DNA of 64,000 nucleotides, taken from the NCBI GenBank assembly GCA_960531495.1, contig OY482859.1, positions 29,879,481-29,943,480 of the forward strand. Direction: 5' to 3'. Every line of letters begins with the position of its first letter. The first letter of the stretch is position 1. Positions 46,001 to 57,300 of this stretch are shown in pieces. The DNA is from Zeus faber. Taxonomy: Eukaryota > Chordata > Actinopteri > Zeiformes > Zeidae. Made by a program: the position numbers and the translations under genes. A model generated the notes under the pieces. That model did no database searches. It was not told where the DNA came from and worked only from the letters and a program-made list of their open reading frames with translations.

Positions 46001-47587
46001 GGCGAGAGTGACCGGTGAATGAGAGGAAAAGGGAGACATCACTCCTGCAAACACTTCCTCGCAGAATCGATTTAATGAAGTTAAATGACATTTTGTGAAA
46101 TCTACCAACATTTGCCGAGCCATTTTGTCTAGGACCTGGATTTTGTGCTTACCTATTTTAGAGAATTAAATAAGAATATATTCAAATTTGAGATGCTGGA
46201 TGAGGATGAGACACAAGAGAATCCATACATAAATACGCACATTTGTCAAAGTGACTTAATTTAGCCATTTTTTTGTATTCATTCATCCCACAATGGCGCC
46301 TCCGTCCGTCATTTGTGAAATGGTGAAGTTAACAAATACAAATACTACAAAACTAAAAGTACCTTTGACACAAAAAAGTATATGTGGTATTATATTTGTC
46401 AGTGTCCAAAAAATAATATTAAAAGGCAAAAAATGTGAGCTAGAAAAAAGGGGTGATGTAAAATGTGCATTCTAACTTGGAAACAGGGCTAAAACTCAAT
46501 TCAATAATAAGTCCATATTTTAGAAACTAAAAACGAATCCAAGACAAAATATAGCCAGGCTCAACGTCAGAGTGGGATATTTCTGTTGTTTCTTCTTCTT
46601 GTTCTTCTTACAAAGACAAGTTATGCAAAACGTTGTTTCTGTTAATTTATAACCGTTTTTTAGCGTCGCCAAGCGTTTTCCATTGAGAAACGTACCACGC
46701 TGCTGCAGCTTCTCACTGTCTACATGCAGTCCAATGGGGCAAACCTTTTAGTGTTAAAACATTTTGAATCTCCTTTTTGACAAAAAAAAAAAAGGGAAAA
46801 GTCAAATTTTGTAACAGCATATTTTATTCAGTACTACTTTTTTGCACTTTACTTTTTAGCACTTCGCAAGCCTGATGTTGGCTAAAGTAGGAAGCGCATA
46901 AGAGTCGATAAAAACACTGAAAACTCCTGTTTTCCTCCATCAGGCTGGTTTAAGCACATGTGAGAAAATGCAGCAGTTTCTCAGCAGTAAATCGTTCGAG
47001 GCAAATTTTTTATTTTTTTTAATGACAGAAACCCACATTTTAGCATGGTCTGTGTTGGAAAATCACAAACCTAAAGGTTAAAAAGCTTAAAGGAGAGTCT
47101 CCGGATTGTCAGTGTACACACTTTCACCGTCTGCGGTCAGCAAAGTTGTCTTCCAAGTGATTTGATGGGAGACTCACAACGTCAACCTGTGTTGCTAAAT
47201 AAATCACTTTGATTTGGTTTTACATCACCAGAACAATCATTGTTTATGAAGCCATACTCTAAAAACCAGTACACAGGAACACACATAATTGTAAGAGGCT
47301 CAGAGGCTTCAACACAAAAGTAGTCCCCAGTACCAGCTGCGTTTGCGAAACTCGGAAATAGCTTCATTGTTGTACGATCTGGTTCCAAACAAATCAGTGG
47401 ATAAATCAGGTACTGAAAATAAAACACACTAATTAATGATCTCACAGTTCTTGTGAATGAAAATATACAAGTATTCCATAGTCTGTATCAGTGTCCAAGT
47501 GTGAGTACTCCTTGATGTATCCCTAAATTAGTTACTCACCCTGTATGAATGTTAGGTTTACTAAAGAGAATAGATAAATTAAAATCT
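43094..47587. other. gene-free interval between gpr173 and nested transposons
   Basis: One copy of repeat family Y lies at 46665-46870. I see no exon or named element elsewhere. Confidence 0.4.
46665..46870 (+). repeat. dispersed repeat family Y, copy 2
   Basis: Shares 'attgagaaacgtacc', 'tgctgcagcttctcactgt', 'gcagtccaatggggcaaa' and 'gaatctcctttttgac' with 2285-2470. Confidence 0.55.
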
Positions 47588-49631
47588 TAAAGGGGACCTA
47601 TTATGCGCCTTTTGAACAAGTTAATATAGGTCTCAGAGGTCCCCAAAACACATTCTTGAATTTTTTTTTGCTGAAAATACCACTCAGATTATGCATTCTA
47701 GCCATTCTAACATGCCTCTAAACCATCCTGTTCCAGGACACTCTGTTTCTGAGGCCCTAGTTCTGTGTGCCAATGGGGTTTGAGCGCAAGTTCCAGGTTC
47801 TGTGGGAAAATGTGGTTTGAGCTTGACTTTCGGGTTCTGTTGTATTTAGTCCATAAACTTTCACTGATTTTGCCTTATCAGTCCACCCAAAATCTGTATC
47901 TGAAAAAAATTGAGGCGAGAAATAAGCAATCCAGTTGCTGAATCATCACTCATATTAGATCTACAAGGCCTAATTGAAAAGTTTGTTCCAACTCTCATTG
48001 CCGTGCTCCAAACGTGTGGGGGACACTGCACCAGGACATCCAACGCGTGGATTTATTTGTTTCATGTAAAGGTCAGAATTTAAAATAAACACATCTACAA
48101 TAAAAACAACTATTTTAATTGGTTTTGTTTGGATAAATGCACAGTGCATCATGCACAACAACCAACAGTCTATCTACAACATACATTCTCAAACTGGGGT
48201 ATGCGTAGTGATGTCGGGGTACGCCAAATAAATTCTGATTTACATTTTCAAACAGACCAGGGCTCGTGACTAACGTGACCCAAGAAAATTTTAAAATAAA
48301 ACAAGTTTTCCATTATCTGGCAAATCATAAATTGTGCGGAGTGTGCATCTCACTGTGACTGCAGCGGGTGGCTGTTTGTAGAGAATGCGCAAGTTGCGCT
48401 GGTGATGAAAGGTTCAACTCTTTGAGGCTTCCTGACGATTCACTCAGTAAAAACAGTGGTTCGCCAGACTTAACTAAGTCACTAAGTCCCGCCGTGCAGC
48501 TGTAGGTGGCTTGCCAATCTTAACACGGACTGTTAATATGGAGACAACTGCCTTATATGGCATACAATATAGAAATCCAGACCTCTTGATATAATCTCCA
48601 AACAAACTTAATTATAAAGTTGTAGCCTGTAGGTCTAGCCTTAATTTATATTGGTAACAAAGTATACTTTCGGTCAACATGCAAGCATGAAAGCAAATAT
48701 TTACACGGTATAACAATACAATTGTTTTTTTCGGAATCCCTTGAATTGTCTTGCATTTATGCCAGGAATCACTAGGGATGCCTTTAAACAAATTACAATG
48801 TACTTATGAAGTAATCACAATGTGAAGAAAAATTTAAAATTTGGGACAATGGTTCAAATATTTTTTCGGGACGTGGTGAAAATAATTAGTCTAGAGCAAT
48901 TCTTAGCCAGTCTATTCCAGTCATTCCAATTTTCAAACTGGCTGATACATTTCAGTGATGTTTTTCTCGCTTGAATGAACTGAATCTGAGCAGAAAATGA
49001 TTTAAGACTGAAACTTCACTTCTAAAAATTTCACTGCGTGAGCTGGTGCCCAAATAGGGTTTTATATGTGAGATGGCTAAATAAAGAGCAAAATTATCGA
49101 TAACTCACACTGTCTTATAGAGGCGTATCATATATGTATCTTAGTGTGTACGTGTGTGCTGCACTGACCCTGGTACGAGAGGGGGTACACAGCTGGAGGT
49201 TGAATGTGTGAAGGGGTACCGGACTGTAAAATTTGGGAACCACTGATCTACCACATACTTTTTATTCCAGAAAGAAAATGTTTTTTAAGCGCTTACATTT
49301 ATATCGTCCGCAGTTTCTTCAGCCAGTTGGTGTTAATTCCCCTTTCTTTTAAAATATTTGTGCTGGTCTATAAGCCAACAGAGCAGTTTCCAGCTGTGCT
49401 TGTTATTCTCCAGCCGTGGGTGGAGTTAGTCAGATAGGGGGCGGTTCTAATTCTACTGAGGCCCCATGTGATAGAGGAAGGGGCTGCAAATCTGATTGGC
49501 TTGTTTCATCACATTTTCTGAAATAGCTCACAAATAAACTGGGTTGTCTTATTTCAGTTAATGTGTTCAGAGACCAAAATGTATGTGCACAAGCACTGAA
49601 AAAGTGAGTTTTTCATAATAGGTTGCCTTTA
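47588..49631 (+). mobile_element. non-autonomous DNA transposon, interrupted by a hAT element
   Basis: The left TIR is AAAGGGGACCTATTATG. The right end read on the minus strand is TAAAGGCAACCTATTATGA. The interior (47840-47980) matches 470-620 in inverted orientation. Without the nested 1066-bp insertion the element is about 1 kb and has no transposase. Confidence 0.75.
48180..49245. mobile_element. hAT-like non-autonomous element with 8-bp target duplication
   Basis: The left end is CATACATTCTCAAACTGGGG. The right end read on the minus strand is CAGTGGTTCCCAAATTTTAC. Flanks atctacaa (48172-48179) and atctacca (49246-49253) match at 7 of 8 bases. An 8-bp duplication and CAGTGGTT-CAAACT ends are characteristic of hAT elements. 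No transposase frame survives. Confidence 0.8.
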
Positions 49632-50077
49632 CAGCTATGTGACAACGTATTACGTCCTATGTACGACTAACGACGTGTTACAGAAGTGTATGGTTGTACA
49701 GTGTTGCTGTATCATACACATATAAAAAGTTGATTCAAGTTTTTGTTTTGTTTGAAGCACATTATTTCGGAACAATTCAAACTAATTCTATTGAATAATA
49801 AACTTAATCCACTCCAAAATGTCAATGACGACAAAACAAACAAAAAAAAAATCTAAATTATCTTTCAATTGTTTGACAAGTTTTTTTATAGAACAAGAAA
49901 AAACTCAACAACAGACTTGAGAGAATGTGTTTTCTTTAAAGGGTTACTTGTTTCACACCCCCATAGAGTTGCGGTAAGACATAAGACGACATTTCAAATA
50001 ATAATAAATTATGAAATGTCTTGGGTTGACACTTTTTCTTTTATCCATTTAAAAAAAAGAAAATTGCAATGGAAAGG

Positions 50078-50082
<5 letters not shown>

Positions 50083-50130
<48 letters not shown>
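50083..50130. repeat. (TA)n microsatellite
   Basis: About 46 bp of uninterrupted TA. Confidence 0.95.
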
Positions 50131-50134
<4 letters not shown>

Positions 50135-50279
50135 CAAACTAAGCATAACATTGATAAGGTTTATGTCTTCGCAATACCATGTTACAAGTCGGGAATGTGC
50201 CAAATGAGATGTTGGTCCAGACACTAGCCATCAGTTAGAATGTAGAGAGCAAGAGATCTATGAAAGTGTTATTTAAAAG

Positions 50280-50560
50280 GGTAGGTTCACCACTTTTCAA
50301 CCCAGGCCATTAAATGTTGGTTCCAGTCACTCACAACCCTTCATAGGGCACAACCTCGCTCAGTGCCTTACTACTGAGAAACTTACCGCTCCACTGTAGC
50401 TTCTCCCTGTGCTTCAATGCAGTCCAATGTGGCAATCTTTTAAGCCTTAAAAAAAAATGTTGATTCTAAATTTTGGGGGGTAAAGTGGGACTTGCATCAT
50501 AGTCACATTTTACAACATGTTTTGCACTATCACATTTTAGCACTCCCAAAGCCTTAAAAA
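50280..50560 (+). repeat. dispersed repeat family Y, copy 3
   Basis: Carries 'cacaacctcgctcagtgcct', 'ctactgagaaacttaccgct' and 'gcagtccaatgtggcaa', the consensus phrases of the family. Confidence 0.55.
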
Positions 50561-51803
50561 CAAACAAAAAAAACAAAACCATAAAATCGTTTACTAATGT
50601 TTTGAATAACAGTAATATCCCATTTGATGGAAAATGGTTGGTTGCCAGGCGCCAGAACTTCCTGCTTCTTATACAGTGGAAGAAGTCAATAAAACAACAC
50701 CATGTAACTTGTTTACTTTAAAATAACAGCTTCAAAATCAATTTGATGGTACACTTCACATCTTTCATTCCCACCCACCCGCCGAAACCCCTGTTCTTGC
50801 ACTATGTAACTTCTGTGTTCAGGTAGGAAACCGCAGGAAAAGTGCGTTTGGCCTTACGGCACTACATCACTTGCTTGATGTTTGGCTCTGGTGATCACTG
50901 TTTTTTTGTGCCTGATAAAACCCAATTTTAAAAACCCAGATAAATTATAAACTTGCCGGTCAAAATGTCTTGTAATAATGCTCATACAAAACGTAGCCAC
51001 GCTCCACCTCCCAGACAGCGCAGGCGAGACGGGCCAGTGGTGCGCCTGGCACCCACATCTCAGCTGGCGCGCGCCAGCCCTCACTTTCATTGCAACATGG
51101 TGTTTGTTTCACCGTCTGATTCGCATGTGCAAGCAGATCTGTCAGATCGAGCACATCTGGCATTTTAATTGATAGCAGGGGACCCCATCCCTCCCTCCCC
51201 GCGGCTTCAGGAAGCGGTGAGGTCCGCGCAAGGGGCACTGTAACCTAGGTGTACATTATATCTGCGTTTGTGACATGGACTGCTATTGAAACGTGACCGA
51301 TAAGGCTCAAATTGTTCCGGTTAAACAAATTATTTTCGGACACCGGTTATATGACAGTGGTGTAAAAGAGAAATTGCACTCAGCTTATCGGGCCTGGTCC
51401 TGGTTTTGCGCCAAATCCCAAATATTAAAATTTACAAAATACTGCTTTAAGACTATTTTCATTTTTTCTGGATAATATAAAAAGGCTGTCTGGAAATATT
51501 GTTTCCCATTTTCATAAGGAGCTTAAACACTTTTAGGCTTTAAATGTGCCAATTTGGACATCAGTTTACAGAAGAGATAATTAATCAAACTAGGAAACTA
51601 AAACAAACAAACACCCATGTCAATGAATATTCAAATGAAATATTTTTATATTTTTTAGATATTTATTTCCATCATTCTTGAGCCATGAAAAAAATAGAAA
51701 ATTTCAAATACTCTTAAAACAATGAGATATTTACACTGACCAGCCACAACATTAAACATAAAAACAGTCATTTCTTGAAGTTGATGTGGTGGAAGCAGGA
51801 AAA

Positions 51804-52008
51804 ATGGGCAAGCATAAGGATCTAAGCAACTTTGACAAGGGCCAAATTGTGATGGCAAGACAACTGCATCAGAGCATCTCCAAAAAGGCAGGTCTTGTGA
51901 GGTGTTCACGGTATGCATTGGTTAGTACCTACCAAAAGTGGTTCAAGGAAGGACAACCAGTGAACCGTAAACAGGGTCATGGGCGCCCAAGGCTCATTGC
52001 AGGCTTCC
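51804..52008 (+). pseudogene. Tc1-like transposase N-terminus
   Basis: The frame starting at 51804 reads MGKHKDLSNFDKGQIVMARQ and continues to YQKWFKEGQPVNRKQGHGRP. This is the paired helix-turn-helix DNA-binding part with its GHGRP (GRPR-like) linker. It runs into foreign sequence at about 52010. Confidence 0.75.
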
Positions 52009-52009
52009 A

Positions 52010-52136
52010 GAAGTTGGCCAATCAGAAGAAAGTGGGCTTTTAGGGAGGAGGGGCTTCACGAGACAGGAACTAATACGGCTTGTTTCAGACAGAGGCTGAA
52101 CTGTGGGGCAGTATAAGATACATGTTGTAAGCAAAA
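52010..52136. repeat. fragment of the 47588-type transposon family
   Basis: The block with ttggccaatcagaagaaagt and gcttgtttcagacagaggct is also present at 620-735. It sits between the outer transposase N-terminus and the inner Tc1 element. Confidence 0.6.
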
Positions 52137-52138
52137 TA

Positions 52139-53670
52139 CACTACTCATAAAAAGTTAGAGGGGATATTTGGCTTTCAGGTGAAATTTCAGGATGAACCTA
52201 AAATGCACTATAAATTTTACAGGTGAACTTAATTTGACCTTCTCTAAACTTTTAAATGCACATGTCCAACTGCTCAATGTTTCAGTACTTTTTGCACAAC
52301 TTGCTGTTCTCTCACAAGGAGCTGAACGGCAAAATTCACAACAGGTGTTTGATCCATGAATCGACCAATACATTTCCTGGTTCAATTAGAATTGTTTTTT
52401 AAACAGTCCTCTTCATTATGCTGTTCACATTTTGACATCATGAGACCAAGACGACACCTAACAACTGATCAACAGTACCTCGCCATTGCGAGGCTTCAAA
52501 CAGGATGTTGTCAGAGGGAAGTGGCCACTGAGCTTAGAGTGTCACAGAGTGTCATCAGCACGGTTGCAACAGAGATACAGAAAGACTGGAAGAGTCACAG
52601 AAAGGCATAGAAGTGGACGTCCTTTGGCCACATCCCACACTGATGACCGCTTCATTGTGAACAGTGCCCTGCGGAACCGGATGATGAATGACACTCAACT
52701 CCAGGCACATTTAAGGGAGGTGAGAGGCACCCAAGTGTCACGTCAGACCATTCAAAACCGTTTACATCAGCGTGGTCTGCGTGCTAGACGACCTGCAAGG
52801 GTACCTGACCACACCACCAGGCACAGGCATCATTGTCTTGCATGGGCCAGGGAGCATTTACGCTGGACGAGGGACCAGTGGCCTCAGTGCTGTTCTCTGA
52901 TGAAAGTTGATTCACGTTGAGCAAAAATGATGGCTGCCAATGATGTTGGAGACGTCAAGGAGAGCGCTATGCATCAGCCACTGTTGTCACCAGACGAGCC
53001 TTTGGTGGTGGTGGTGTTACAGTGTGGGCAGGTGTGTCTAGTCAATACAGAACAGCCCTACACTTTGTGAATGGTACAGTGACAAGCCCATACTACCTGA
53101 ATAACATCATTAATCCAGTCATTGTGCCCCTGCATGAACAACACAGGCCTAATTTCATCTTCATGGACAACAATGCTCCAGCTCATCGAGTTTGCATCAT
53201 TAGGGAACGGCTGCTGGAGACTGGGGCACCTCAAATGGAGTGGCCTGCACTTTCTCCAGACCTGAATCCCATAGAAAATCTATGGGATCAGCTGAGTCGC
53301 CATGTAGAGGCTCGTAACTCTGCGCCCCAGAACCTCAATGACCTGAGGACCGCCCTTCAAGAAGAGTGGGGGGCCAGGCCTCAGCACACAATAAGTTGAC
53401 TTGTGAACAGCATGAGACGTCGTTGTCAAGCTGTAATTGATGCTCAAGGCCACATGACAAGTTATTGAGACAGACATTTTTTGTTGTGGTATACCCACCA
53501 CTGTTGTTGCCTTTTGTTTCAATAAATTGTTTGAGATGAGGAGATCACCACTGCATGCTTCTACTTAAATGCCCTACTTTCATGATATAATATCACTGTA
53601 GCGTGATCTTTTTACATTTGCCGTAAATTTAGCCCGAAAGCCAAATATCCCTAACTTTTTGTGAGTAGTG
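52139..53670 (+). mobile_element. inner Tc1-like element, full length with TIRs
   Basis: 1532 bp with TA at 52137-52138 and 53671-53672. The left TIR is CACTACTCATAAAAAGTTAG; the right end read on the minus strand is CACTACTCACAAAAAGTTAG. Similarity continues inward through GGATATTTGGCTTTC. It encodes a decayed transposase. Confidence 0.9.
52440..53467 (+). pseudogene. Tc1-like DD34E transposase, frameshifted
   Basis: The start is MRPRRHLTTDQQYLAIARLQ. An HTH follows to about 52600, then a frameshift into RSGRPLATSHTDDRFIVNSA, then a stop at 52918. The frame resumes at [20 protein letters not shown] (about 53016), [20 protein letters not shown] and [20 protein letters not shown], with the second Asp and the Glu of the DDE triad, ending near 53467. 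At least two breaks abolish function. Confidence 0.85.
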
Positions 53671-54225
53671 TAGGTCCATTTCAAAAGGATCTGCCGATAA
53701 CATCTTTGTGCCGCCTACAACAGGACACCTTCAGGTCTTGTGGCGTCCATGCCTCAACGGGTCAGAGCTGTTTTGGCGGCATGAGGGGGACCTACACAAT
53801 ATTAGGCAGGTGGTTTTAATGTTGTGGCTGATCGGTGTATAATGCATACATATCGTGTGTGTAGGTGGGTAAAATGACAAATGATGTACCTGAAATGACT
53901 GCCTAAACCCAAACTATGTATGCCTTTACGCTAGGTGTATGTCGAATGAACTTTGAAGTACAAAAATGCCCCAATAAAGAGGAGGTGTAGTTTTACTTTG
54001 TTTGCAATAATTCTGACATAGAGCGACAAATATTTTTCCTGTTAAACTAAGTTCTGTGAGATCCCACACTTGGGAGACTTGTGTGAACTTAAACATTGTG
54101 TGATCATGGCATACTGCCGCGAAAAATCAACAGCTTCATCATTTACGTAAAATATATACAAAATATTTTTACATTTTCAGATGGCCGTTGATTCGGTTAC
54201 GGTTGATTCACCTCCCGTCCGGCGG

Positions 54226-54359
54226 TCAGAACAAATACTTCCGACAGGAGTTGGAGCCGCATCGGCACTCGACCCGTATTCTCTTTTTCAGGGAGCCGGG
54301 GATCCCTGCAAGACCGAAACTCGAGTCCATTCGGGTGCTTTCTGTGTCTACTGGATCAA
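54226..54359 (-). CDS. suv39h1: suv39h1 last coding exon: post-SET
   Basis: The acceptor is aatgtccttttttcag-type pyrimidine tract (AG at 54361-54360). 134 nt including TGA at 54228-54226. It encodes [20 protein letters not shown], then [20 protein letters not shown] and YLF. The three post-SET Cys coordinate zinc together with Cys of the NHSC motif. I found no canonical AATAAA close downstream on this strand. Confidence 0.94.
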
Positions 54360-57300
54360 CTGAAAAAAGGACACAAGAGGTTGCACAGCTCAATGTCTCG
54401 TTCCGATGTCGGGGGGTTTTCGATGAGCCGGACAGCTTTCCAAGGCAGTCAGGCTTACGTCACAATCTGATTTCATAGGTGTACGGATAAGACAAGTGTC
54501 TCACGACATTAAAACCACACAACAGCCAAGGTTGCACAGAGATCGGTGTGCTTGTTATGTAGGTGCCAACATAGAAGGCCCCAGTGGTGAGATGTTGCCA
54601 CCAGGGCTGTGTGTGCTCTCAGATCGACACCCTCCTCTCCGTAGGATCCCAATCTGCCATTATGGAATTGCATGAGTAGAGCGCAATCAGATGTGGGCCC
54701 TACCACTAAACCTCTCTCACATCCCAGCAGCATTTTACAAGGATGGATCTAGAATATGCTGTGGGGACATAAAATCTGAACGTGGATCTGGCGACAGAAT
54801 TTGCCCTCAACTGTTAAGATAGGGTGCTACATCTGTGTGTTCCAATCTGGCACATCAAATCACAAAAGTAGCATTGAAATGACAAGTGTCACAGAGGCCA
54901 GGGATATAAACCTGTGAAAAACTGCTTGGGGGGGGTTCTGCAATTCTCTGCTTTCCAAGTTAGTCTGAAGTTGTCCGATTTCCAGGTTAACCATTCAAAC
55001 AAGGGACATGCCGACAAAGCTAGTCGTGTTGTCTTTTACAGGAGTTGACTATTTCCTTGACATCAAAATGGACATTTGAAAAAGGAATAAGCATTATAAC
55101 TAAACACCTGGGTTTGCTCACAAGGAGTTTTTTTTCTTTATCATTCCTGATGTGTACAATTTGTATTGCCCATATAGGTTAATGCAAATGAAACCTGCGT
55201 TAATACCCAGGGTACACTCTGAATGTAAAGCTTAACGCTTGGCTTGCGTGTACCCGTACTTGTCCGTTTAACATCAAGACTTTCTTCTTTTTATCTTTTG
55301 TTTGTATTTCATTGTGGTGGATGGGGTAGCATGAGAAGCTACACCTGATGCGCGTTGGTTGGGCTAACAAGCATCGGGTTTAAAAACCCCGTCAACACAC
55401 TCATTCAGGATGGGAGCCCTGTATCATGACATTTTCCATCTGCTCCTGGCGAATTCCACCTAGCCTCATCTCTACAATAAACTGTTGTATCAACCCCCCG
55501 TCATCTGTGTCTCTTCCCTGTGTCGGCGAGTCCCTGCTCACATGCCAGTGTGGCAAATTCGTCACCATACACCACCCAAGTGGCGTTTCCAGGGGCCTCC
55601 GGCACAGAGACACAGACGACGGGGGGGGGTTTGCAGTTTTATTTTATTTTATTTTTTTCAACTATTCGAGGATGGTCAAAATGATGGTTCATTTGCATAG
55701 GAACAGATACATATACATTTATATATTAAGGACGATTGCCAAATGTACTATATTACAGTATGTACAGCTTCACTAATCTAACACCTGTCTCTAAGTGGGT
55801 TTTTATAACCATAAATCATAAAATGAATGTGGTGGATGGGGTGGCTTGAGCAGCCACACCTGATGCTTGTTGGTTGGGCTAATGAGCATCAGGTTTAAAA
55901 ACCCCCATCCAGAGTTAGGGTTAGGGTTCAATGAGTTATAACATTAGTATTGAGTCACATACTTCTATCGATATCATGAGACCATCTTTAATTGAGTCAA
56001 ATCCATTTTTCGTGTCATGGTTTATGACACTGTTTAAATATAATTTCCAGTATTAGCATAGCACAAATTGAAACTCAGTGTTTTTTGGGGGGTTTTTTTA
56101 TGTTCATGTGAAACTTGGTAGAGCCCTGCCAGTAACAAACATATGTCTTTGTGAACTAGTAAATTAATTGTTAACACGCCCTCAGTCAGATCTCGCAGTC
56201 CGTGCAGAAATAACTTTTTTCCGAAAGCTTGATTTGAAGAGCAGCCATCAGTTGTAGGCTGATCAATATAAATGTCTGTAAAGGTATAAATGTTGTAATC
56301 GACATGAGAGTAGTTGTAAATGATGGCACACTCACTCTGCATCTTGTAGTCAAAGGTGAGCTCCTCTCCTGCCCGGATGGCACGCGTCGAAAACAGTGCT
56401 ATCCTCGGCAGCCTCTCATCCAGGTTGTCTATGAAGACGTTGTATACCTGGAGGTTGGGGGTGCACTGGGAAAAGGATATTTCACATTTGTACTATAATT
56501 GGAAGTGAAGTCGAAACAGGGTTCATTCCTTCTTTACAAAATTCTAAAAAGCTTTAAAGTACTTTTTTAGGCACTATTTCTTCCATTTTCAATGACTCAA
56601 ATTAAAGTGTTATCTTTATTAAATAAAATATTATTATATAAATAAAATATAAATCTACACATCTGTATATCTATTATTAATCTCATTGTCATCTACTATG
56701 TAGGGCTGGGCGGGTTATTTCATTATCAGGTGATTGGCGGTTGTCACTGGCACACGCAAAAAAAAAAAGTCATAATCGCCAGTTGTTAATGTTTTTCTAA
56801 AATGTATAAAATAATCTACCTATAAATATACATAACATACATAAAATAAAGTAGTTTCATGTTTGCTGAAACACCACACAATCCCTCAAAAACAAAGCAG
56901 ACAATACTTCTCCCTGCAACAATCGCGCTGTCTCTGACAACACAACAGCATCAACCTTTGGTGTGATGTATAACATACGGTTGAGGAGAATCACGCTGAT
57001 TTAAGAAATTTATTTAAAATGACAAAATGAAATTAAATCTAATAAATGCTGTAGCCTCGGGTGAGGATGTGTTGAATTGCTGACAGCGGAGCTATGAGCG
57101 GCCAGGGGTGCACCAGCGCGCAACATCTCCGTAACAGTCATCTAAAGCCCATTCCGTCTCTATGCCCCAGGCTCTGATGGGACTACAAGTTTTTTGGATT
57201 GTTTCTCCATGTGGGAACTTCTCCGTAAAGGAGGCGACCGACCAACAAACGAAACACCTGGTCATCAAAACGTCACACCCCTGTCCCGACATGCTGGCTG

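Larger units (their letters stand above)
51734..53837 (+). mobile_element. outer Tc1-like element (host of nested insertions)
   Basis: The left end is CACTGACCAGCCACAACATT. The right end read on the minus strand is CACCGATCAGCCACAACATT. Both are flanked by TA. It holds a transposase N-terminus at 51804 and a C-terminal remnant at 53673-53820, separated by other insertions. Confidence 0.8.
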
